DNA of 64,000 nt from the NCBI GenBank assembly GCA_014529385.2, contig CM043948.1:21017951-21081950 (forward strand), read 5' to 3'. The position numbers were made by a program, and so were the translations under genes. The DNA comes from Adiantum capillus-veneris. Its lineage: Eukaryota > Streptophyta > Polypodiopsida > Polypodiales > Pteridaceae. Below, piece after piece: positions 26,945 to 37,533 of the stretch; position 1 is the stretch's first letter, and each line of letters starts with the position of its first letter. The notes under the pieces are model-generated. The model did no database searches and was not told where the DNA came from. It saw nothing but the letters and a program-made list of their open reading frames with translations.

Positions 26945-28891
26945 TTAGTAACCCCCAGGATCAAATGGGATAATAAGGAATTGCCCAAATACTAGAGCAA
27001 CATAATATCCACATGAGTATACATTTCCTGTATCAATCAACATCATCAAGCATTTTTGGTGCAAATATGCTACCTTTGGTTCAAATAGTATGCAATTACT
27101 ATGCATACTTAACAACATCCATCCATATTGAATTTGCTCATGAATATCCTTAGAATCCCCTGGATCAAACACCATTGAGATCACATAGCATTAATGGGCT
27201 CCGCAATATACTAGAGCTTCACCTGAAGCATAGTGCAGCACCCACATCCCGTAAACTGTTGGCAACTTAAGCTCCTTACAAGTAAGCATTAACGAAATCT
27301 GACTCCCTTTTACTGGTAGCCAAGACATCACTGACATAAACATCAATAGAAATAGCATCCAAATCCAGCTACATTTGGCACATTGTCCAAGGAAATGAAA
27401 AACCCTGTTCACTTTATGTAGTATCGATGATGATTTAGCATTATCACCCCCTCTAGCTTCATAGCCATCACGAAAAACCTTGGGAGTCTCTGGACCTATA
27501 TCATCAGATGAATTTTTATCCGTTGAAATTTCAACTTGATCATGGAAAATAGCTTTATCATGTAGATCTTCATCCATAGCATCCTTGGGAAAATCACCCT
27601 TAGAAGTTTCAACATTCATCAAAATTATAGGAGTTATCTCCTCATGCAATCCATATACAAGCATAGATGTAGAATCTCTATCGATAACCTGTTCACAATC
27701 AACATGATCTAAAAAATCTTCATACTCATCAATATCACCCTGTGCTTCCTCATCTGTATCCATGTTTCTTAGCAATACATCATAGCATTGTAAAGGATCA
27801 TCTGGAACCCCCTCTGAAGAGGTACACGCATCAAGAAGCTCTTCTATACTGTCATGATCATCTCCTTCAAATCTAGACAAGAAATCATTAATTATAGCAT
27901 CTTTTTCCATGATAATAGCATCTGCAAACATATGGTTAGTAGCAACCATAGGTTCATTGACATCCTCAGGTTTATCCTGTACTGGGTCCACAATCTTGGT
28001 CACTTCATCAGCTACTATGTATATAATAGATTTATTTATGCACTCATCTGCACCAAACATGTTGTCCTGTTGGGCTATAGTGCTGATAGTTTTAGTAATA
28101 TCCTGTAGAGGCTCATCTGCTTGATGAACTCCTTGAGAATAACCCATGTCAAGGTCAACAACTTGCGAACCACTTGCTGTATAGTCTATGTCTTCACTGG
28201 AACCATTATTAGAGGTAGCGTCCATGCGAGCAATCTTTGAAAAAAATTCATACAGGCCTGTTTTAGCATCAAATTCATCGTTTATCTTTTCTTCGTTGCT
28301 CAAAATATAAAGCTCCTCTCGAACTGAATCTGCTACTTCCAGCTCAACATTTTCTTTGGCTTTACTTCTTGTAGAAATATGCTCCTAGAATTCATCATAG
28401 TTGAGGATCTGCATCTGATCCCCTTCACCTTTACTGAAGACCACCTTACTTCGTTCAGTAATCTCCTTTATTTCCTGATCTAGAATCCTTGAGCTTTCGT
28501 AAATAAATTCCTCTGCAAAATACTCCCACCGTGTGGCATATGCTTCTGCCAGTTCTTGAACCTGCTTTTTAAAATCCGAGTTTACAACCTCCTCAAAAGC
28601 TGCAATCATCCGATCTTCTGGAACATTTCAGCTCGTCATCTCAGCTTCGTAACATGCAATAAAACCTTGTGGATCAAATCCCTAAAAATTATAATACTGC
28701 TCCCGAACAACATCAAGTGCTAGCTCTACAACATCATCAATCTGCTTTTTTATCTACATGGATTTTGCTTCCTGTAGATACCCCTGAACCAATTCCATCA
28801 TTTTTGGCAAATCTGTAACTGCCAAATTTTTATCAAATCCATTCAAACTGAAATCGTCAATAAATTGCTTCAATTGCTCTGGTATCTCCAT
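26945..28891 (-). pseudogene. Gag-like protein of gag-only element 2, broken by stops
   Basis: A single minus frame runs from ATG 28891 (MEIPEQLKQF) to 26945. In-frame stops lie at 28754-28756, 28682-28684, 28628-28630, 28385-28387 and 27191-27193, and it ends at TAA 26945-26947. The core reads GFDPQGFIACYEAEM, then EDRMIAAFEEVVNSDFKKQV and YATRWEYFAEEF, aligning with element 1 residues 60-110. A long acidic tail follows, with a hydrophobic patch SWIWMLFLLMFMSVMSWL near 27320, and it ends near IPFDPGGY. Element 1 has YPYDPGGG in the matching place. The start is the first ATG after the primer site. Confidence 0.6.
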
Positions 28892-28918
28892 CTTTACCTC
28901 CCGCCCCGGCTCGTTTCA

Positions 28919-28932
28919 CGTCGGGCTCACCA
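28919..28932 (-). other. Primer-binding-like site of gag-only element 2
   Basis: The minus strand reads TGGTGAGCCCGACG, four bases from the LTR end (…CCCAACA). It matches the element 1 site at 13 of 14 positions. Confidence 0.65.
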
Positions 28933-28936
28933 AAGA

Positions 28937-31130
28937 TGTTGGGGGATATGTGTTCGCTAAGTGAGCCGGGAAGGCGCTGGGCCTCTGGCTGTGGGAGGTG
29001 TGAAAGAGAGAGAACAAGAGACACTGATGCAACTGACTCTAGCACTCACCGCAATCACCAATTAATCGATTAATACATTTGAGTACAACTTAATCTTTAG
29101 CCAAGGCGGGCTGTTAACAGCACCGCCACTTGGATCTGCTTACTAGGAGTTTAAGCTCCCGCTTTCCAGAATTAACCGGGCCATTAACAACACCGGGCTT
29201 AACAGAATAATTAATCAAACATTAGCTGATGACAGTGAAGTAACTTCTGCAAACTTTATCTCGACTCATTGTCTCAATCTTCAGGCTTCATAAATGATAT
29301 GTAGCTTCCTACTCTGTTTGCATGCACTCCCTCAACTCCCAAAGCTCGATCCCCTTTCAACTCGAATCCCTTTGCTTCTGCTCCCTTGTCTTGTTGCTTA
29401 ACCTCAGACTCCCCGAATGCTTGCCGATTACGACATCTCCTCTTGCTGAGCTTCCCTCGCCTTATCTTTCCCTTCCCGAGACCAGCTTACGCTCGAGGGA
29501 GAGAGTTCCTTCTTCCTTTAATAATCGAGTAGCCTTGCTTGTTTTATTAGTCAAGGATGAGAGCGAGAGAGAGTGTGTGTGAGAGAGAAAGAGTTTTGCT
29601 TGTCGAGGATGAGCCGCGAGCTTCTTCCTCTTCTCGCCCTTCGACTCCTTGCTCCTCCTTATGCCTTGCCCTTCCTTACCTCTTTGCCAAGCTTTTTCCT
29701 CTTCTTGTTATCTCTTGCCCATTTCCTCCTCTAGCTCATTTTCTTGCCCCTGTTGGCTTTCTTGCCTTCGTTTTCTTGATATCTCCCGCATGCAAAAGGC
29801 CTCCTATTAATAGCTCTCTTCCCCCTTAAGCAGTGGCACCGGTGTCATTGCGTAGGAACGCACGTTGATGATGTGGCAAGTGAAAGGCCGACCAACGCGG
29901 AATCCGCCGGGACTAGCTTCGAACACGTGCGCCTTGGCATGCTGAGGATTTTGCGTTTCTTCACCGGCTTTGTTTGAGCGCCACATTGGCTTGCGCGAGC
30001 TCATTTCTCTCCACGCTGCCTGCACACCCCTTCTGCCCGTCATCTCCTTCTTTTTCTTCTTTTGTTTACACAACCACTAAACTTAGGGTGGCCATTAGAT
30101 TAATGCTCTTGGACGGCCATTGACCCTCTTGCCTTGGGCGGCCTATGCTTGGGTGGCGATCGGGTGAACACTAGCTCACTTGCCTTGGGCGGCCCTTCAA
30201 CTTCCTTTAAGGTCATGGACTTTGACCCTTCATTCATAAAGGTACCACATTTGGCATGCTAGTTTACAAGGCACCGGCAAAGTGAGCATTATCTGCACTC
30301 AATGCACTCCACGAGACTTCCATTCGGACAATAATCTCACCACGATCTTTTTGTGCTTTTGTAACAGCACCACATTTCGTACACATATCGGGAAAAGCAT
30401 TAATAAGCATCGTATTAGGCATACATATCAGCCAAATATTCATCCAAGTACCACATTTGGCCCGGATCCAGTGCCAAGCCATCCATAGCTTATCGTCATT
30501 TCCCTATTTGATATTTCCCATCATCAATGTACTACAAGAGATTGCATACCAGGCATGATACTCCTCAAGCACTTTTTCTAATTCATTGAAAACCCTGGTT
30601 GCAGCTCAAAACTTCCCAGATGGCACTCCGGACGAGCGGACTCGACTGGTACGGAATCGACCCCCTGTGAATCTTTATCGGCCAATATCTTGGTGACCGG
30701 GACTCCGATCATCACTGATATGAAAAGACGAACGCGCTCCTCAGAGTGAGCACTTCAGGTCCGTACATTCATTTCAATTCGGTCACCTTAACTGGAGTTG
30801 CCCAATCCGGTACGGATCTGCCATCGACTTGAACTTAAAACTGCCATAACTTCTTTACCGTAGCTGCAATTGACAAGCCCTATAGACAGGCCAGTAGAGC
30901 ACATCAAGCACTGCTATTCTAGATCACAATATCCAATCCGTGCCCACTTTAAGCATAACACTTTTTAGGATCATTAAGGCATGTTTTGGCCCTTTTAAGC
31001 TGCATCTCGCATTCATTAATAATTAAACTTGTCCTGTTAACAAGCCATGGTCACTGACCATTAAATGTGTAGGCTTCAAAGAAGCTTAGCTTGTATTTCT
31101 TTGCTCTTTTTCTCTATATGCTGCACGACA
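28937..31130 (-). repeat. 5' LTR of gag-only element 2
   Basis: It runs TGTTGGGG...CTGCACGACA, about 2194 bp. It contains GA-rich and Cys-codon-rich low-complexity stretches but no long microsatellite. Confidence 0.85.
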
Positions 31131-31425
31131 ACGCTTCAACACCGTGGGTTTTTGCGAGTAGGACTTGGCTTTCTATCTTCATCTCCTCTAGCTTAAGCAA
31201 GTGTTTTTTGAGTCGCTCATTCTCTCCAATAAGTTCCTGAATCTGAGATTCAAGAGCAGTAATCTTTGCTTCTTGATGAGTGGCGGGATCCTTCTTAGGC
31301 GCAGCTGCCACCGCAAGGAAACTCTTGCGTGTGCTGGCCATTGGTGTGCTGAAGGAGGCCATTGGATCTTCAAAACTTCTCAGCTTTGTTGTGCAAGCAG
31401 GCCCAACCATAGGAACCAAGCTCAA
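31131..31425 (-). pseudogene. LINE B: ORF1 N-terminal coiled coil
   Basis: The minus frame 31425-31114 reads MASTRKSFLAVAAAPKKD, then ITALESQIQELIGENERLKK and a further heptad run. It is cut off by the end of the gag-only element's LTR at 31130. A Ser/Lys head plus coiled coil is the expected N-terminal half of a LINE ORF1. Its C-terminal half sits at 23060-23447 on the same strand on the other side of the insertion. Confidence 0.6.
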
Positions 31426-31830
31426 ACTGTGTTTGATGTTGCTTAAAAGAAATGAGCAGAAAACGGGTCTGGAGGCTTAAAGGGTTAAGCAGGAAAATGG
31501 TAGGTAGGTATAAAGGGTGAATTTCCAGGGCAGCTCGCCTAAACACAGAAGCGAGTCTCTGCAGCTCGTCCTAATGCCGGGACGAGGACTATGCAGCTCC
31601 AAAAAACGGGGCTTTGCAGCTCGTCAAAACGCCAAAACGGGGTCTGCAAAGGTCGAAACTTGGATTGTGAGGTTCGATGGTGTGCTCGTTGAGTGCAGGA
31701 CCGGGACAGTTTCTGTTGGCGGGACAGTTTCTACTGGCAGGACAGGGCTGAGGGATGTAGACGCCCCCCCCAGGGGGCTGTCATTTGCCCTAGGGGAAGA
31801 CTTGGCGACTAGGGTTTCAGTTACGAGAGC

Positions 31831-31873
<43 letters not shown>

Positions 31874-32283
31874 CCTGATGCATTAATCCCACCGTTCCTG
31901 CACGCATTCCCGCTGTGATCAGCCCTTGTCTCCTACAATGCCATCACTCTTCAGCTGCATACCTGCAATGCCTTGGCAAGCTCATATGCCCACGTAGCAT
32001 TATTAAAATACCCTATCAGAGCGGCAACATCCTATGTCTCCCCTCCTTTTTGTAGCTGCGTGTTGCAGTGACGACGCGTGCTGTAGAGACGCTCTCTCCC
32101 CTCTTTTGTAGCTGGTGTTGCTTGCCAAGGCACTGGTCCGAGGGCAACAAACTATCTCTCCTCTTTTGTAGCTGCGTGTTGCATTGACGACGCGTGTTGC
32201 AGAGATGATGGGTGTTGCTTTTGCCAAGGCACTGGTCAAAGGGCAGCGGTTGCTCCAAGTAGGCCAAGCCCCATGAAGCGCGT

Positions 32284-32334
<51 letters not shown>

Positions 32335-32480
32335 CTGATGCATTAATCATACAGCTCCTGTGATAGGAGTGCCTAGATGCAGCAACGTTGATCCTTCAAA
32401 TCATACTTGGACAGGGTTGAGACTCGACAGTTCCTTCAAACAATTCAAATTAAAAGTGATAATCTCTATGTGGCAAAGGA

Positions 32481-32517
<37 letters not shown>

Positions 32518-32678
32518 TAGAGACAGCCAGCTTACCTTGCAAAAACGTCGTAAGTAGCAGCAGCGTCCCATTTCGCTGATATAGCTTTTTATAGCATAGC
32601 ACAAAAGGTTAGTTGAAGGGTCATTCTTGCATTGTCTTGTTTTCTTGCATTTTCTTGCAAAATTGTCTTCTCAGGTCG
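31426..32678. other. Tandem-like GC-rich repeats with (GA)n arrays; no gene
   Basis: GA arrays occur at 31833-31862, 32287-32331 and 32484-32513. The first two are followed by the same GAACCTGATGCATTAATC. A unit of about 80 bp with CTCTTTTGTAGCTG and GCCAAGGCACTGGTC is repeated two to three times at 32036-32245. GCAGCTCGTC-type short repeats occur at 31530-31640. The plus frame 31517-31918 is not recognised. Confidence 0.6.
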
Positions 32679-33827
32679 CTATGGGACTATGCACAACCGG
32701 AATAACCATTTGTAGCCACGTGGTTGCCTGAATTCTTGTGACCTTTCACCTTGGGTTGCATGTGAAAGTATGAATAGATTAGGCTTTCCTCTCTTACGTA
32801 CAATTGCCATGGAATCTTGATAGAGTTGTTGCATGTACCGAGGTCCCCCCACAAAAGATGAAGGCAATACAATTCTTCTTCCAACATTAACACCCATGTC
32901 CCCATGCGCATTGTCACTGGAAGAAAGCATGTCTGCAAGGCCTTGATACACTTCTGCATGAATTGATCTCTGATCGTTTCTAAACCATAATAACCTTGAC
33001 TCCTCCATAGTATTGTAGGCATCAACAATGTGCTGTTGCAACAATCGTCCTCCACGTAAAAGGCATTCTATGGTGTCACTCCTAATCTGCAACGTAAAAG
33101 TGTAGTATTGTTTTTATGTAATAAATTGTTGCTCATTGGGAGTTTGCGGTATATCTGGATGCCACCCATCCTCTCGATTAGGAAATAATAGAACATATAG
33201 TAAAGGCATATATGATTGATGTAGGTTGGAGATCCTTTTAACCCCCCCATCACGATACTGCAATACAATATCACAATGGCCGATGTTGCTCTCATCTCCG
33301 TGCCCTGGCATAATTGCTGCAACCTCAGATCCACGTGGAGCTAAATATTGCCAACCATTTGTACGCTTTTCAGTAATGACCATCTTCATGTTTGGGATTC
33401 CTTCATTCCCCATTGTTGTAGAAGAAAACCGAAAGGCATTTGCATATGGGTTAACACGATGCATCATAGCCTGCAAACTATGCGAGGAATCTCTATCTAA
33501 ATCTGGCACATGATGCAATCTATTGTTTAGCTCATTCTCTGTATCAAAAAAGTACAATTGTGCAAAGCGAGGGATCTGATCCACTCTTTTGCACGGTGTC
33601 ATGGGCCCAATATTATGGTAGATGGCACCGCGAACTTTAAAAGTGTAGACACCTCTCCCTCGCGTAAGTTGCTCATCAACATGAGCACCCAAAGAATAAA
33701 AAGCCAATACATTATTATATGCTCTGATGTGTTTAAGAAATGTTTTGTTCTTGGTAGTAGCACCTTGCATCAATTCTTTGAGCTCCATTGGCGGATCACT
33801 CAAAGGAAGTAATTTGACTTTTCCTGA
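32679..33827 (-). pseudogene. Helitron RepHel N-terminal fragment B
   Basis: The minus frames 33866-33114 and 33092-32679 are the same frame interrupted by a TAA (33114-33116). Motifs in order are KVKLLPLSDPPMELKELM, RAYNNVLAFYSLGAHVD, FAQLYFFDTENELNNR, YLAPRGSEVAAIMPGHG, LQIRSDTIECLLRGGRLLQQ and GRRIVLPSSFVGGPRYM. All belong to the Helitron_like_N region. The protein breaks off before the Rep HUH motif, where FLILSHATQGERSQEF departs from the expected FITFTCN-type sequence. On the upstream side the Helitron is cut at about 33827, where dispersed repeat R1 starts. It shares about 390 bp with fragment A at 9081. Confidence 0.8.
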
Positions 33828-34025
33828 TCTCGCAACTCGCTCCTGAGTCCTGAGTCCTGATCCCAATGTTGTATTGATAATAGCAACCCCCCCCCCCCCC
33901 CCCCCCCCCCCCTCCGCCCCACCCTCTCTCTAAGTGTATCCATGCTCTTGCCTGTCCACTGTTTCACTTCGCGGAAGGCACAATAGCCTAGATTTTGAAG
34001 CTGTCGGATGAAGCTTATGTCGACA
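33828..34025. repeat. Dispersed repeat R1, copy 2, with poly-C core
   Basis: CTCGCAACTCGCTCCTGAG to GTCGACACGTG aligns with 3664-3877. The core is a run of about 27 C (33887-33912) where copy 1 has a CT array. Confidence 0.75.
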
Positions 34026-35027
34026 CGTGACTGAGGGGAGGGGCCGGAATCCCTTCCCCCATTATAGTAGTTTAGATACCATTGATTCCACTTATACCAT
34101 CACATTTGGCAATGTTGTGGGTTAACCACAGTTATGTAACCTTACCACCAGTGCTCAAATTGTAATTTCCAACACTGATGGTGATAAACAAAATAGGCAA
34201 ATATCAACTCTTATGTTGTCATTACCAACATTTACCGTGGTAAGTGGCATAGATGACTTGTTTTGTGACTTATGGAGTTTATCTAGTATATAGTGAAAAC
34301 AAGACTCGTAGTACGTTTTAGCATAGATGAAACTCATACTCGTAGGGGGTACCCAGCTGGGGAAAATCGGAAAAACAATAGAATCACGCGAGATCCATTT
34401 TGAAGCTGAATGGGAGGTGTCGAAGTTTGCAGATAAATGTCCCGATAAATGTCTGAGCGAGGGGGGAGATGCGAGGCAAATTCGGCTGCTCATGCTCCAG
34501 CTGCTCTGCATCCTGTCGCGTAGGGAACTAGCAGCTATGGGGACGCAGGAGGTTCATGCTATTTTTTATATGTAGGGAATTGTGCTCAACATTGCAACAC
34601 CTGCTGCATGCTGTGTTGGCTACGAGAACATTGTGAGGTTATACCGTAATTATGTCGCGCGTTCGAACTTCTCATCCTCCTTTTACAGTGAGAGAGATCT
34701 CAACTTAGAACTGGAATCTGAGGAGTATCCGATGAATATAATATCAGCGGAGCCAGTAGAATAGCCTAGTAAAAGTGAATCCCACTAATTAATTAATTAG
34801 TCCCTTAGATTCCCATCCGAGAATTTGAAGGCAAAATGCGCACTTGTCTCCATCATCGTCTTTCAGACAGAGCCGCCCTCGCCATCGCGACTCTAATGTG
34901 ATTTTCCCTTTTCCCTTCCTTCGCCATCGCTACAGGCTCGTCTCTCTCTCAAAGGGGGTCTCCCCTCACCCAACCCTACTTAGGTTTAAGTCTTGTTTTC
35001 CTTTTCTTTTCTTATCTTCTACCCTGC
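34026..35027. other. No recognisable gene
   Basis: Short frames at 34511-34155 (minus) and 34844-35485 (plus) match nothing I know. Near 34120-34240 partly self-complementary TTACCACCAGTG and CACTGATGGTGATAA hint at a fold-back, but the arms are imperfect. Confidence 0.4.
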
Positions 35028-35143
35028 TGACGGACCCTCAGTCCATAACTGATATGTATCCAATGCCCTCACTTAAAAGGCTGTGTTGTAATGTTTTTTG
35101 TCTCCGGTCCCATGGGTCATATATGACCTCCGTGGACGATAAT

Positions 35144-35145
<2 letters not shown>
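35028..35145 (+). mobile_element. LINE 3' end (plus strand)
   Basis: CTGACGGACCCTCAGTCC...GTGGACGATAAT aligns with the reverse complement of 22897-23020, the tail of LINE B. Here too the tail runs straight into a simple repeat, (CT)n at 35144-35231. Confidence 0.7.
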
Positions 35146-35230
<85 letters not shown>

Positions 35231-35231
35231 G
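35144..35231. repeat. (CT)n array
   Basis: About 88 bp with one TTT interruption, directly after a LINE 3' end. Confidence 0.95.
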
Positions 35232-35715
35232 CACCATGCCTTCGTCCCTACACGCCATGGCAGCAAACCCTTTGCGCGATCCCTCCCTCTTCCCCACCAT
35301 TCGTGCTTTGCCTCCACCTTCACCGTCATACAACAACTCACTGCACCTTCTCCCACTTACCTTGCCCAACTCCCGGAGGTACCTTCTCATTTGCAAGGTT
35401 TTGCTTGGTGCAGACACATCCCGAGCCGCCTTCACCTCTGTCTTTTGCTGCGTGCACCCTTTGCATGGCCTATACTACAGACTAAGCACTTGCTTTGGTA
35501 GCTGCCCCTTTATCCTCTGCAACATGAACCCTTTGTTCTGCACTACGTGGGCACACTCAACAACAGTGCCTCTGTCCTCTATTGCCAAAATACCCCTTAA
35601 ATTGTGGAGATTCCCAAAATACCCCTTAAGTTTTCAACTACCCCCAATAATTTATCATAAATTTCCAAAATACCCTTCAAATTTGTCAAATTCTTCAAAT
35701 ACCCCTGGTTGTGAC
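35232..35715. other. No recognisable gene
   Basis: A plus frame (35236-35727) gives a low-complexity, Pro/Ser-rich peptide. The AAATACCCCTTAAATT-type motif is repeated about four times at 35586-35700. Confidence 0.5.
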
Positions 35716-36171
35716 TGCTACAATTGAAAGACATGGCGTCTCTACAAAATAGTGAAATAACACGCTACATGCAATAAAACGATAGATCTACATATATACC
35801 TGACGCATCCACAAGCACATAATTGATGACATACGTGAACACAGAAAGATAGAGAGCGGGAGAGAGTGAAAAAATACGTGCAGGTGCACCTCTCAGAGAG
35901 GAGTGCTACACCGACTTGGCGAGAGAGAAGGGAGGAGAGGAGAGAAGAAAGACACGGACACTGGGTGCAATCTTTCCCTGTGCAAGAGTGACCATTTCCC
36001 TCTTGCACGTATTTCATTTATAGATTTCTTGAATGGTGAAACTGAGTACAAATTGGCCGGTCGGTCATAAATGGCCAAAGCTCATAAAAGAGCACTTGAA
36101 TAATAAAAATATACAAAATATATATTTCCATTCTCATAGGCCTAGTTCGGTCCAGCCTTTTCCACCTATCA
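35716..36171 (-). repeat. Solo LTR of a copia-type family
   Basis: TGCTACAATTGAAAG...CCACCTATCA aligns over its length with 56610-57140. At that second copy an initiator-Met primer site adjoins the LTR. The TG...CA ends are those of an LTR. The flanks GTGAC and GTTGC do not form a clean duplication. Confidence 0.65.
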
Positions 36172-36843
36172 GTTGCTGCAAAAATAGTAAAATATCAATT
36201 CCATAACATACCTCTCCGTTGAAAAGCAAGTGTCCTCAATTGTGAAGATAAAAGTTCGCAAACAATACTTGTAAAAACCAATGACTAGAAATCTGTATCA
36301 AATAGTAAAAGAGAAATCCATGAAATTAGACAACATTGCTTATGCCTGTCGTCATCCACATACTACCTATTTTAGTGTCCCATACCACTAGAATAATCAG
36401 TATATGTTATACCCTGATGAATCAGGATATCATTGGTCACACTCATCATTCAATAATTAATTCTCATCAATCTCAAGTCCAATTCCATAGATACTATCGC
36501 GATAGAAAAGCATCATATACCAATTCCAAGTCCAATTCCAAATATCTGCCAACATATACCCATTTTAAATCCAAAATCCAAATATCCTTGATTTAGCATC
36601 CCGCGTAACAAAATCATACCATTTACAGTGGTGGCCAACCAATGCAGCATGATTTTGTGATCGATGTTGCCTAAATTGGCAAATCTACACCAATAAGACG
36701 TGCTGCCTAAATCGATGAAGCTCCACTAATGCTGCCTAAATTGACGAATCTGCATTTGATACTGTTTAAAAATCATGAACTTGTAATTTTTTTCAATGTG
36801 CTGACCAATCGGTGGATCTGCACCAAGATGAGTATCTACACAC
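36172..36843. repeat. AT-rich region with a diverged minisatellite of about 35 bp
   Basis: Units starting GCTGCCTAAATTGACGAATC recur at about 36665, 36700 and 36730 and again beyond the copia element at 41800. The copia element is therefore inserted in the array. Otherwise I see nothing. Confidence 0.6.
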
Positions 36844-37035
36844 TGTTGGGGTATAAAGCCCAATGTGGTCACCCAGGTAAGTGGGCGGGCCGCAAGGTAT
36901 TCACACATATTCTTTTGTAAAAACCTAATAAGAACTCACTATGCTCTACACATTACAGTAGAGCGAGTTCACCATATCATCGTGCTCTTCTTCTCGCACT
37001 CTCTCTCGCGTCGCACTTCCGCTCGTACTCCTTCA
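36844..37035 (+). repeat. 5' LTR of the copia element
   Basis: 192 bp with TATAAA close to the 5' end and a pyrimidine-rich 3' end. It matches 41604-41795 with five substitutions. Confidence 0.95.
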
Positions 37036-37037
37036 AC

Positions 37038-37049
37038 TGGTATCAGAGC
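37038..37049 (+). other. Primer-binding site (tRNA-iMet)
   Basis: TGGTATCAGAGC, complementary to the 3' end of initiator methionine tRNA, two bases after the LTR. Confidence 0.95.
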
Positions 37050-37533
37050 TCAGATCGAGGCTCGGGGCAGCAGTGCAAGAGGCTAGAGTCACCAGCTTAG
37101 ATTGGAGTGAAATTCGACAGGCAAAGACATGGCCCCAAATCTTGTGGGAAAGGCCGAAGGGCTTGGTGTTCTCAGAATTTCATTCTGAGGTCATCTCGGC
37201 CACCGTTCGGCTTCGACAAAGGTCTGCGCAGGCCATTTTCGACTACGTGGTCTCAGCGGGTGCAGATCCGACTCTGCAAATTTGGGGTTTTCAGCCTACG
37301 ACTGCAGGTGCTGAGGATATCGACACTCCCAGAGTCTTGATTTGTGGCTGTCTACACATCGAAGGACGGCTCATAGTTCTTGGAGGCGTGTCACATACGA
37401 CACGGGCGCATCTACACACTGACTGTAGGCGACATCCACTAGTTCATCAGGTTGATATTGGTTCAGAGGTCAGTTTATAGGGGAAACTCTGCCGAATTTT
37501 TCCCAGGAAAGTAAACCACTGTGAAGCATAGCT
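37050..37533 (+). other. Leader of the copia element
   Basis: An incidental open frame (37073-37480) crosses it; no conserved domain is evident. It probably represents the untranslated leader between primer site and gag. Confidence 0.6.

Larger units (their letters stand above)
23448..31130 (-). mobile_element. Gag-only LTR retrotransposon 2 (TR-GAG-like), with nested solo LTR
   Basis: LTRs of about 2.2 kb (23448-25656 and 28937-31130) bound an internal region with only a gag-like frame. The right LTR starts TGTTGGGGGATATGTG and ends CTGCACGACA; the outer six bases of the left LTR have changed. A solo LTR (26183-26879) is inserted inside. The element splits LINE B ORF1. No 5-bp target duplication is visible, since GAGTC and ACGCT differ. 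Primer site and polypurine tract match element 1, although the LTR sequences differ. Confidence 0.75.

Noticed and set aside
27191-28303. 370-codon frame as an independent host gene
   Set aside because: It is in frame with, and continuous after stops with, the gag of the LTR element, and lies wholly between its LTRs.
34120-34240. Possible MITE or fold-back element
   Set aside because: The candidate arms pair only in part and I could not find a target duplication.
35716-36176. Target-site duplication around the solo LTR
   Set aside because: GTGAC and GTTGC match at only three of five positions, so it is not evidence of a duplication.
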